This document shows, piece after piece, positions 8,775-15,350 of a stretch of DNA of 15,532 nucleotides. Where the stretch lies: contig CAUCKA010000031.1 of NCBI GenBank assembly GCA_958443265.1, positions 1-15,532 of the forward strand, in the 5' to 3' direction. Positions within the stretch are counted from its first letter, which is position 1; every line of letters starts with the position of its first letter. The notes below the pieces were generated by a model. It did not search any database. It was not told the DNA's origin and saw only the letters and a program-made list of their open reading frames with translations. This DNA is from an uncultured Collinsella sp. (GTDB lineage Bacteria; Actinomycetota; Coriobacteriia; Coriobacteriales; Coriobacteriaceae). A program made the translations under genes and the position numbers.

Positions 8775-8902
8775 GGCCGGGCACAGGGTTACCTCCCAAA
8801 TCTTTCCGCAGCGCAGGCCGGCGTTTGTCCGCAGCTCCGCAGGAGCAGGACAAATGCCGGCCATGCGCGAGGACGATTTGGGAGGTAACCCTGCGCCCGG
8901 CC
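8775..8902. repeat. 128-nt long imperfect palindrome
   Basis: The outer arms 8775-8802 and 8875-8902 are inverted copies matching at 27 of 28 positions. Inner arms 8816-8830 and 8848-8862 match at 14 of 15. The tip, GCTCC (8834-8838) with GGAGC (8842-8846), closes on GCA. The 12-13 bases between inner and outer arms are only loosely complementary. It is effectively an inverted duplication of a unit of about 56 bases. No T-run follows on either strand, so it is not an ordinary terminator. It could be a small palindromic mobile element or a structured RNA. It lies between the transketolase terminator and the ftsE promoter. Confidence 0.9.
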
Positions 8903-8935
8903 GGTGAGACCCAAACCCCGCCATGCTTCTTATGT

Positions 8936-8960
8936 GCAGCAAAGCTAATGCTGCTAAAAT
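8936..8960 (+). promoter_or_regulatory. Probable ftsE promoter with overlapping inverted repeat
   Basis: TAAAAT (8955-8960) preceded by TGC (8952-8954) makes an extended -10. The -35 is poor (TTATGT at 8930-8935, 19 bases away). GCAGCA (8936-8941) and TGCTGC (8949-8954) are inverted, and the second arm abuts the -10, where a bound repressor could block RNA polymerase. Start would be near 8967, with AAGGAG at 8995-9000. Confidence 0.5.
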
Positions 8961-9005
8961 ACAAAGCGCTCATGTAGTTTAAACGCACGACGATAAGGAG
9001 CACCA

Positions 9006-10226
9006 GTGGGTAACCACTTCCGTACCTCCGGTGCGGGCGACGATGCCCCCAAGACGCAGACAGGCGTCCAGGGCAGTCGTTTCGCCACTCCGGATTCAGA
9101 GGGTCAGCCTGTTGCTCAGGCCCCCGCTCAGCCGGCAGATCAGGCACAGCCGGCATCCGATCCCTTTGCCTACAATCCCACCAGCGATGTTGCGCTTTCC
9201 GGCACGGCGGGTTTTGAGCCCGTTCAGGCTGTGACCGCTCGCGTGGAGCAGCCTCAGGCTGGCGCCGCCACGCCGCAGCCTACCATGGCCGGCATTCCCG
9301 ACCCCATGGCCCCTGCGACGCCGGTTCCTCAGCCTGCGCAGTCCGGTCTCTTTGCCGCTATTCCCGATCCCACGCAGCCTGCTGCCCCGGTGGTCGAGAG
9401 CGATCAGGCCGCCGAGGTCGCAAGCCTCGATAACGCGCTCAACAACCCCGATTTTACGTCGGTGTTTGCGCCCATCGATCCGCAAGCCAGCCGCAAGAAG
9501 ATGGCCAAGCAGGCCGGTGTCGAGCCCGTCATCCTTATGGAGCATGTCACCAAGATCTATCCGGCACAGCCCAACAAGCCTGCACTCGACGACATCAACA
9601 TCGAGATCTATCCGGGCGAGTTCGTCTTCCTGGTCGGTCATTCCGGCTCGGGTAAGACCACGCTGCTGTCGACGCTCAACCGCGACGTCAAGCCGACGAG
9701 CGGCCGCATCTTGGTTGCCGGTCAGGACCTCATGAAGATCAAGAACCGCAAGGTTCCGTTCCTGCGCCGCCAGATTGGCGCCGTGTTCCAGGACTTTAAG
9801 CTTCTGCCGCAAAAGACCGCCTACGAAAACGTGGCGTTTGCCCTGCAGTGCATCGGCAAGCCCAAGGGCGTCATTCGCAGCCAGGTGCCGGAGGTGCTGC
9901 GTCTGGTCGGTCTGGCCGATCAGATGGACTCGCTGCCCGACCAGCTTTCCGGTGGCGAGCAGCAGCGCGTCGCCGTCGCCCGCGCTATGGTCAACCGTCC
10001 GCCGCTGCTGATCTGCGACGAGCCCACGGGTAACCTCGACCCGGCGATCTCGCTGGGCATCATGAAGCTGCTCGAGCGTATTAACCGCACCGGCACCACC
10101 GTGATCGTCGCCACGCACGACCGCGAGATGGTCGATAGCATGCACCGTCGCGTGATCGCCCTCGAGGGCGGCCACGTTATCCGCGACCAGGAGAGGGGAG
10201 GTTACGGCAACTATGGCACCAACTAA
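9006..10226 (+). CDS. ftsE: Cell division ATP-binding protein FtsE with long N-terminal extension
   Basis: FtsE is the ATPase of the FtsEX complex, which couples septum position to activation of peptidoglycan hydrolases. Residues about 174-406 are a normal FtsE: Walker A GHSGSGKT at 211-218, Q-loop FQDFKLLPQKTAYENVAF from about 261, signature LSGGEQQRVAVARA from 314, Walker B LLICDEPTGNLD from 334, and H371. FtsE is usually about 220-230 residues; here about 170 extra residues precede it, rich in Pro, Ala and Gln, probably disordered, with two IPDP-centred repeats (97-100 and 119-122). GTG 9006 has AAGGAG ending 5 bases upstream. An internal ATG at 9501 (M166) would give a normal-length 241-residue FtsE but has no good ribosome binding site. 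The gene overlaps ftsX by 14 bases. Confidence 0.94.
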   Translation: MGNHFRTSGAGDDAPKTQTGVQGSRFATPDSEGQPVAQAPAQPADQAQPASDPFAYNPTSDVALSGTAGFEPVQAVTARVEQPQAGAATPQPTMAGIPDPMAPATPVPQPAQSGLFAAIPDPTQPAAPVVESDQAAEVASLDNALNNPDFTSVFAPIDPQASRKKMAKQAGVEPVILMEHVTKIYPAQPNKPALDDINIEIYPGEFVFLVGHSGSGKTTLLSTLNRDVKPTSGRILVAGQDLMKIKNRKVPFLRRQIGAVFQDFKLLPQKTAYENVAFALQCIGKPKGVIRSQVPEVLRLVGLADQMDSLPDQLSGGEQQRVAVARAMVNRPPLLICDEPTGNLDPAISLGIMKLLERINRTGTTVIVATHDREMVDSMHRRVIALEGGHVIRDQERGGYGNYGTN

Positions 10227-11133
10227 CGTGGGCTACTCCTTCAAAGAGGCAATCAGTCACTTCTTCCGTAACTGGACTACCTCGCTCGGCGCCGTCATCA
10301 CGATCTTCCTTTCGCTGTTTATCATCGGCCTGTTCATCATGGGCTCCGCGATGCTGAACTCCGTGATCGGCACCGTCGAGGATCAGGTTGTCATCAACGC
10401 GTTCATTAGCGATGACGCCGATCAGGCCGATATTCAGGCTTTTGAGGCCGAGCTTAAGACGTGGAATAACGTCAAGTCCGTGACCTATAAGGACAAGGAC
10501 GACGCGCTGGCCGAGTATACGAGCAAGATGTCGGGCAACGCCGACGCCACCATGAGCGCGCTCGATGGCCAGAACCCGCTGCCGGCTTCGTTTGCGATTG
10601 AGATGGACGATCCGTCTCAGGTCGAGAGCACGGCCAAGAAGCTCAAGAAGAATGCCGACTTCCAAAAGATCGCGGACGACGGCGACGTCAACGCGAGCGT
10701 ACTGTATGGCCAGGAGGAAGTGAGCCGCCTGTTCCAGGTGACCAACTACATCCGCATCGCCGCTGTGGTGCTCGTTGGCCTTCTGACCTTTATCGCATTC
10801 ATCTTCATCAACAACACGATTCGCCTGTCCATCACGGCGCGTCGCCGTGAGATTGCGATTATGCGTCTGGTCGGCGCCAGCAACGGCTTCATTCGTGGCC
10901 CGTTTATCACCGAGGGCGTACTGCAGGCCATTTTGGGCTCGCTGCTTTCCATCGGCGTTCTGGAGCTGCTGCGTAATCTGATGATTCCGCGTCTGCAGGA
11001 GAGCATCGGCTGGATGTCGTTTGCCCTGCCGATGCAGTACTACCTGGTGACCTATGCTGCGCTGATTCTGGTCGGCGTGATTATCGGTCTCTTTGGTTCT
11101 GCCATCGCCATGCGCCGCTACTTGCGCGTGTAG
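10213..11133 (+). CDS. ftsX: Cell division protein FtsX
   Basis: Membrane partner of FtsE; in Gram-positives its extracellular loop activates NlpC/P60 or similar hydrolases. 306 residues with the standard four membrane segments at about 25-48, 180-200, 232-252 and 276-298. The large extracellular domain lies between the first two (about 50-178), and a cytoplasmic loop (ITARRREIAIMRLVGASNGFI, about 207-227) contains the family motif. GGGAGG (about 10196-10201) lies 11 bases before ATG 10213, inside the 3' end of ftsE, and the 14-base overlap implies coupled translation. prfB, ftsE, ftsX and smpB are often neighbours in Gram-positives; here the YitT gene and transketolase stand between prfB and ftsE, and smpB is not seen. 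Confidence 0.96.
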   Translation: MAPTNVGYSFKEAISHFFRNWTTSLGAVITIFLSLFIIGLFIMGSAMLNSVIGTVEDQVVINAFISDDADQADIQAFEAELKTWNNVKSVTYKDKDDALAEYTSKMSGNADATMSALDGQNPLPASFAIEMDDPSQVESTAKKLKKNADFQKIADDGDVNASVLYGQEEVSRLFQVTNYIRIAAVVLVGLLTFIAFIFINNTIRLSITARRREIAIMRLVGASNGFIRGPFITEGVLQAILGSLLSIGVLELLRNLMIPRLQESIGWMSFALPMQYYLVTYAALILVGVIIGLFGSAIAMRRYLRV

Positions 11134-11157
11134 CATGCCTGAAATTCATTCCTTCCA

Positions 11158-11190
11158 ACGGGTCGTCTCTTATGGGGCGGCCCGTTTTTT
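11158..11190 (+). terminator. ftsEX terminator
   Basis: ACGGGTCGTCTC (11158-11169) pairs with 11174-11185 with several G-T pairs, loop TTAT, followed by TTTTTT (11185-11190). It begins 25 bases after the ftsX stop. Confidence 0.9.
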
Positions 11191-11273
11191 GATCCCTAGG
11201 GGACGGCATGATTGCGGATCATCGTCGCGCTGGTCTATCTATGTGATCCGTTTTCCTTCGTCCCCTAGGGATC
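11191..11273. repeat. 83-nt nested palindrome between ftsX and rnr
   Basis: Outer arms GATCCCTAGGGGACG (11191-11205) and CGTCCCCTAGGGATC (11259-11273) are perfect 15-base inverted copies. Inside, CGGATCA (11215-11221) and TGATCCG (11244-11250) form a second perfect pair around a 22-base centre. It starts at the last T of the ftsX terminator and ends a few bases before the probable rnr -10. It may be a small mobile palindrome or a regulatory structure. GGGGACGGCAT (11199-11209) also occurs at 629-639. Confidence 0.85.
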
Positions 11274-11280
11274 ATTTGGG

Positions 11281-11286
11281 TAGACT
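11281..11286 (+). promoter_or_regulatory. Candidate rnr -10 box
   Basis: TAGACT (11281-11286) lies about 40 bases before the rnr start. The right arm of the nested palindrome would occupy the -35 region, which has no good consensus. Weak, but it is the best candidate in the gap. Confidence 0.3.
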
Positions 11287-11324
11287 CTTGGGATGTAAAC
11301 GGCAATCGATAGTTAGGAGGCGCC

Positions 11325-13460
11325 ATGGGGCGCAATAACAAGCATAAGCGTGGAGCTCGCAATAAGCGCGGGCCGGTGCGCAGCGAACGCCGTCCGAGCC
11401 TGACCGGGCGCGTGCAGCTCCATGAGCACAGTGCCTATGTCATAACCGAGAATGGCGACTACAAGGTCATGGGCCGCGGTAAGCGCGAGATCATGGACGG
11501 CGATACCGTTGCCGTGAGCATTAAGAACAGCCCGCATGGCGAGCGTCGCGCCGTGATCGAGGGCGTGGTTGAGCGCGCAGCTATAAGCGTGGTGGGCACG
11601 TACCAGACCGCCGGTCCGCTCGGTGTGATTGAGCCGCTCGATTCGCGCCTGAAGGCCGACTTCTTCATTTTGCCCGAGGATACCTCGGCGGATCGCCTGG
11701 GCGTCCGCCCGGGTGATGCCGTTGTCGCACGCATTTTGACCTACCCGACGCGCCTGGAATCGGGCACTGTGACGATCGAACGCCGCATTGGCGGAGATGA
11801 CGCGCCCGATTTGGGCGTTCAATATGTGATGGCGCGTTACGGCTATACCGATAGCTATCCCGAGGCCGCGCTAGACGAGGCCGAGGGGCTTTCGCTCGAT
11901 GTGTCCGTGGCGCTTAAGGACCCGCTCCGCCGCGATCTGCGCGACCGCTTTGTCATCACGATCGACCCGGTCGACGCGCGCGACTTTGACGATGCCATTT
12001 CGCTGGAGCGTACGCCCGAGGGTGGCTACAAGCTGGGCGTGCATATCGCCGACGTTTCACACTATGTGGCTTGGGACGGGCATATCGATCTTGAGGCTCG
12101 CCATCGTACGACATCGGTGTATCTGGCCGATCGCGTGCTTCCCATGCTGCCCGAACGCCTGTCCTGTGACCTGTGCTCGCTTCGCCCTGACGAGGACCGT
12201 CTTGCGTTTACCGTTGATATTGAGCTCGATGCGCAGGGTCGCGTACGGCATTACGATCCGTACCCCAGCGTGATTCGCTCGCGTGTGCGTATGGACTATG
12301 ACGGCGCCGAGGCGCTGCTGGTGCGTGCCGGCGCGGTTGAGTATTCGGTGCTGGAGGGCGCGGCCGAGGATGTTGCGGCTGCCGAGACCTCGCGCGAGGA
12401 CGCGCTTGAGCGTGGTCTTGCGTGCGAGGAAGCCGCCCGCGGCTACAACGTCGACCTCGGCGATTTCCTCGTCGCCGCTAACGAACTCGCCGAACTTCGC
12501 CGTCGTATTCGTCGCGCCCGCGGCTCAGTCGATTTTGACACGGCCGAGATTCGCGCTCTATTGGATGAGGACGGAGTGCCCGTACAGATTGTGGCGCGTG
12601 AGCGATCGTGTGCCACGTCGCTTATCGAGGAAGCCATGCTGCTCGCCAACGAGTGCGTTGCAGAGTGGCTGGCAGACCGTGATATCGAGGCCTGCTATCG
12701 CGTGCATGAGGATCCGAGTCCCGATAGCCTGCACGGTGCCGCCGTTGCGCTGGCGCAGCTCGGCATCATCGACGATCGCCGTGCTGCCGGTATTGCCCTG
12801 GGGAGTCCCGATGAGCTGCAGGCTGCAGTCGATGCTGCCGCCGGTACGGCCAACGCACCGCTCGTCAACACGCTGCTTCTGCGCAGCATGCAGCGCGCGC
12901 TGTACAAGCCGCGCAACGAGGGCCACTTTGCGCTCGCCGCGCCGTGCTACTGTCACTTTACGAGTCCCATCCGTCGCTACCCCGATCTGGTGGTGCACCG
13001 CGTACTCAAGCTGCAGTTGGCCTATGAACAGCTCGGCGGCAAGGACGCCTTGGTCCGTACGCCGCGGCTGATCGGCAAGGGGCGCGAGTCGCTGCCGCGC
13101 ATTCTGCCGCAGATCTGCCGCGCATGCAGCGATGCCGAGCGCGCGGCAGATGCCGCCAGCCATGCGACGCAAAAGATTAAGATTGCCCAGTACTATGAGG
13201 ACCGTCTGGGCGAGCGCTATGCCGGAACCGTCTCGTGGGTTAGCAGTATGGGCCTGTTCGTACGCCTGGATTTGACGCAGGTCGAGGGCCTGGTTTCAAT
13301 TAAGAGCCTGGGCAACGAGTGGTTCGAGTTCGACGAGGACGCGCTTACGCTGACGGGCGCCGACACGGGGACTCGCTATGAACTGGGCCAGCGCGTGATT
13401 ATCGAGGTCTCGCGCGTCAATACCACGCGTGGACACTTGGACTTTAAGCTTATCCACTAG
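11325..13460 (+). CDS. rnr: Ribonuclease R (RNB-family 3'-5' exoribonuclease)
   Basis: RNase R degrades structured RNA from the 3' end and takes part in mRNA and rRNA quality control, often with tmRNA and SmpB. 711 residues: a short basic N-terminus (NNKHKRGARNKRG), cold-shock-like OB folds (about 25-170), the RNB catalytic domain, and a C-terminal S1 domain from about 629 to the end. The four catalytic aspartates D214, D220, D222 and D223 in IDPVDARDFDDA have exactly the spacing of E. coli D272/278/280/281. YRVHEDPSPDSL (about 458-469) and CHFTSPIRRYPDL from 543 complete the active site. The protein ends within the S1 domain (HLDFKLIH) without the lysine-rich tail that E. coli RNase R uses for tmRNA-linked recruitment. 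AGGAGG (11315-11320) lies 4 bases before ATG. It appears to be a single-gene unit. Confidence 0.95.
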   Translation: MGRNNKHKRGARNKRGPVRSERRPSLTGRVQLHEHSAYVITENGDYKVMGRGKREIMDGDTVAVSIKNSPHGERRAVIEGVVERAAISVVGTYQTAGPLGVIEPLDSRLKADFFILPEDTSADRLGVRPGDAVVARILTYPTRLESGTVTIERRIGGDDAPDLGVQYVMARYGYTDSYPEAALDEAEGLSLDVSVALKDPLRRDLRDRFVITIDPVDARDFDDAISLERTPEGGYKLGVHIADVSHYVAWDGHIDLEARHRTTSVYLADRVLPMLPERLSCDLCSLRPDEDRLAFTVDIELDAQGRVRHYDPYPSVIRSRVRMDYDGAEALLVRAGAVEYSVLEGAAEDVAAAETSREDALERGLACEEAARGYNVDLGDFLVAANELAELRRRIRRARGSVDFDTAEIRALLDEDGVPVQIVARERSCATSLIEEAMLLANECVAEWLADRDIEACYRVHEDPSPDSLHGAAVALAQLGIIDDRRAAGIALGSPDELQAAVDAAAGTANAPLVNTLLLRSMQRALYKPRNEGHFALAAPCYCHFTSPIRRYPDLVVHRVLKLQLAYEQLGGKDALVRTPRLIGKGRESLPRILPQICRACSDAERAADAASHATQKIKIAQYYEDRLGERYAGTVSWVSSMGLFVRLDLTQVEGLVSIKSLGNEWFEFDEDALTLTGADTGTRYELGQRVIIEVSRVNTTRGHLDFKLIH

Positions 13461-13485
13461 CTAAATCCCGACTCGTGGCGGGAGA

Positions 13486-13521
13486 GCGGAGGGCGGTCTT
13501 TCGGGGCCGCCCTCCGCATTT
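13486..13521 (+). terminator. rnr terminator
   Basis: GCGGAGGGCGG (13486-13496) pairs perfectly with 13507-13517 around a 10-base loop, followed by ATTT. An 11-bp GC-rich stem with a short T-run, 25 bases after the rnr stop. Confidence 0.75.
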
Positions 13522-13558
13522 GAATCGTGGCTACCTTGCCGTCTGCTCGGCTGCCCGC

Positions 13559-13580
13559 TTACCTGCTATTTGAGAGGTAA
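13559..13580. repeat. Dyad upstream of the recombinase, possible recombination subsite
   Basis: TTACCT (13559-13564) and AGGTAA (13575-13580) form a 22-base dyad right beside the hairpin repeat at 13578-13617. The half-site pattern (T/A)(T/A)ACCT recurs at 13580-13585, 13594-13599 and, inverted, at 13613-13618. Paired dyads next to a serine recombinase gene recall res subsites, but the sequence alone does not show that the protein binds here. Confidence 0.35.
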
Positions 13581-13617
13581 AACCTACCAAAATAAACCTG
13601 TCCCTTTTTGGCAGGTT
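13578..13617. repeat. Dispersed hairpin repeat, copy 2
   Basis: Matches 1394-1433 at 36 of 40 positions in the same orientation; the four differences are at 13584, 13586, 13605 and 13608. AAACCTG (13594-13600) and CAGGTTT (13612-13618) are inverted around TCCCTTTTTGG. It ends 20 bases before the recombinase start, so it could hold that gene's control or target site, or may simply be a dispersed repeat that landed there. Confidence 0.75.
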
Positions 13618-13637
13618 TACAAGAAAGCGGGGATGAG

Positions 13638-14243
13638 ATGGCGACGGTGTACGGTTATGCGCGGGTGAGTTCGCGCGATCAGAACCTTAATCGGCAGCTG
13701 GATGCGCTGGGCGCCTATGGCGTGGGCTCGGCGAATATTTATGCCGACCATGCGAGCGGCAAGGACTTCGATCGACCGCGTTATCACGAGCTGCTACACG
13801 TCCTGGGAGACGGGGACGTGCTGGTGGTGCTTTCTATCGACCGACTTGGCCGTAATTACTCCGAGATTCTTGAGGAATGGCGACGCATTACCAAGGAGCT
13901 CGGGGTTGCCATTGTGGTGTTGGACATGCCATTGCTTGACACGCGCGCTAGGGCCAGCGGCGCGCCGGATGTGACCAACGCTCTGATTGCCGATATTGTG
14001 CTGCAACTGCTGAGCTACGTGGCGCAGGTGGAGCGCGAGAATATCCATCGGCGCCAGGCGGAGGGAATTGCAGCGGCGCGGGCGCGAGGGGTTCGTTTCG
14101 GTCGACCTCGCAAGCCGTGCCCTCCTCAGTTTGAGCTGGTGCGCGATAGCTATGAGGCAGGCGATATTACCCGCAGCCAGGCAGCAAAGTGCCTGGGCGT
14201 GTGCGTAGGGACGTTCGATCGCTGGATGCGCGAGGCGGGGTAG
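13638..14243 (+). CDS. Serine recombinase, resolvase/invertase family
   Basis: 201 residues, the usual length of a small serine resolvase or invertase. These enzymes cut both DNA strands through a serine-DNA link and either delete or invert the segment between two sites. The N-terminal catalytic domain shows YGYARVSSRDQNLNRQ with R9 and nucleophile S11, the conserved arginine near SGKDFDRPR, and IDRLGRNYSE with R69 and R72. The long E helix (VAQVERENIHRRQAEGIAAARARG) leads to FGRPRK and a C-terminal helix-turn-helix at about 177-197. ATG 13638 gives the standard MATVYGYARVS start; a TTG at 13608 in the same frame falls inside the hairpin repeat and is less likely. No transposase or cargo gene lies beside it. 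I found no clear invertible segment, so its target is unknown. Confidence 0.93.
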   Translation: MATVYGYARVSSRDQNLNRQLDALGAYGVGSANIYADHASGKDFDRPRYHELLHVLGDGDVLVVLSIDRLGRNYSEILEEWRRITKELGVAIVVLDMPLLDTRARASGAPDVTNALIADIVLQLLSYVAQVERENIHRRQAEGIAAARARGVRFGRPRKPCPPQFELVRDSYEAGDITRSQAAKCLGVCVGTFDRWMREAG

Positions 14244-14282
14244 GGGTTTGCGGCACGTCCGATTGGCGCCCACGCGAGGCGG

Positions 14283-14308
14283 TATCGGTAACAGCCCTGT
14301 TACCGATA
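14283..14308. promoter_or_regulatory. Perfect 26-nt palindrome, candidate operator
   Basis: TATCGGTAACAG (14283-14294) and CTGTTACCGATA (14297-14308) are perfect 12-base arms around CC. No T-run follows. The TGTTACCGATAA half resembles operators of LacI-type gluconate regulators (GntR/IdnR of E. coli), from memory. It lies 40 bases after the recombinase stop and 180 bases before the RpiR-type gene. Possible roles are an operator, a recombinase crossover site or a terminator without a U-tract. Confidence 0.6.
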
Positions 14309-14365
14309 ATGCGACCTTGTTGAATTATTTTGTGTCGCGCGTATTTCCGAGCGGTCGGATTTGAG

Positions 14366-14392
14366 GGGCGAGCGGTAGAACGCTCGCCCTTT
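14366..14392 (+). terminator. Probable terminator in the gap before the RpiR-type gene
   Basis: GGGCGAGCG (14366-14374) pairs perfectly with CGCTCGCCC (14381-14389), loop GTAGAA, followed by TTT. It probably ends recombinase transcription. Downstream GTACCG (14415-14420) with CGGTAC (14438-14443) forms another inverted repeat near where the regulator's promoter should lie, but I cannot place the promoter itself. Confidence 0.55.
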
Positions 14393-14488
14393 GTGCGCCA
14401 CGATGCGGCACAATGTACCGTAAAAGCTGTTTGTATCCGGTACGAATCGTTCGTTGGTCTTTAATTCTTCTCAACGGAGGTGTTTGAG

Positions 14489-15340
14489 ATGGCAAACGGA
14501 TTGCTTTTGCGGCTTCGCGAGCGTGAGCTCAGCGCGAGCCCGGCGGAACGCAATGTCATCGCATATGTAAGCGCTCATCCGCACGAGGTGGTCGGGCTGT
14601 CCGTTCGCGGTCTTGCCGATGCCACGTTCTCCTCGCCCTCGAGCATTTTGCGCTTTTGCAAGCGCTTGGGTTTTGCGGGCTACAAGGAGTTCCAGCGCGA
14701 ACTGATTGCCGAGCTGGCGCTCTTGGGTGACAAGAAAGACGTTGCCCTCGAGGACATCTCCATGGATGACAGCGTCGAACGTATCGTGGGGAAGGTGATG
14801 AAAAGCAACGTGCGCACGATCGAAGCGACGGCGCGAACGCTCGATTACACCGTCTTGGAGCGATGTGCGGCCTATCTTAAGCGGGCACGCGCGGTCAATC
14901 TGTTCGGTATCGGTGCCTCTCGTTTGGTCGCGCACGATCTGGCGCAAAAGCTCATGCGTGTCGACAAAGAGTGCCATCTGTACGACGACTGGCATGATCA
15001 GCTCTTGTGTGCCAAGAACATGCATGAGGGCGATATGGCGATCGCCTTTAGCTACTCGGGCTTGACGCAAGAGGTGCTGGACTGCACCGCCGAGGCTCAA
15101 CGTCACAACTGTCCCGTTGTGGCCGTTACCAAAGTAGATGGATCATCCAAGCTTGCCACCATGGCCGATGCCGTGCTCGGCGTCGCTGCGAGTGAGCCCT
15201 TGGTCCGCAGCGGTGCCATGGCTTCGCGTATGGCCCAGCTTATGGTTGTCGATGCCCTGTACGCTGCTTACGTTGCCAGCGACTACGAACGGGCGACGCA
15301 TGTCATTAAGCAAAACTACATCGAGAAACAGGAAAGATGA
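14489..15340 (+). CDS. MurR/RpiR-family transcriptional regulator
   Basis: 283 residues in two parts. Residues 1-77 are the RpiR-type helix-turn-helix, with recognition region VRGLADATFSSPSSILRFCKRLG at about 39-61 and the typical GFAGYKEFQREL after it. Residues about 125-260 are a SIS sugar-phosphate-binding domain, with FGIGASRLVAHDLAQKL from 139, AFSYSGLTQEVLD from 186 and SGAMASRMAQL from 241. Such regulators sense phosphosugars. In E. coli, MurR senses MurNAc-6-phosphate and represses murQP. The adjacent murQ supports the same ligand here, though this is inference. I chose ATG 14489 because CGGAGGT (14475-14481) lies about 8 bases ahead; a GTG at 14480 overlaps that binding site. murQ follows 10 bases after the stop, so regulator and enzyme form an operon. 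Confidence 0.9.
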   Translation: MANGLLLRLRERELSASPAERNVIAYVSAHPHEVVGLSVRGLADATFSSPSSILRFCKRLGFAGYKEFQRELIAELALLGDKKDVALEDISMDDSVERIVGKVMKSNVRTIEATARTLDYTVLERCAAYLKRARAVNLFGIGASRLVAHDLAQKLMRVDKECHLYDDWHDQLLCAKNMHEGDMAIAFSYSGLTQEVLDCTAEAQRHNCPVVAVTKVDGSSKLATMADAVLGVAASEPLVRSGAMASRMAQLMVVDALYAAYVASDYERATHVIKQNYIEKQER

Positions 15341-15350
15341 GGTGAATGAA

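Noticed and set aside
8710..9156. Minus- and plus-strand open frames across the palindrome before ftsE
   Set aside because: No ribosome binding sites; the frames run through the inverted arms and into the ftsE start. Treated as non-coding.
14244..14488. Invertible promoter controlled by the recombinase
   Set aside because: No pair of inverted sites flanking a promoter-sized segment was found. The only strong dyad is the compact 26-nt palindrome.
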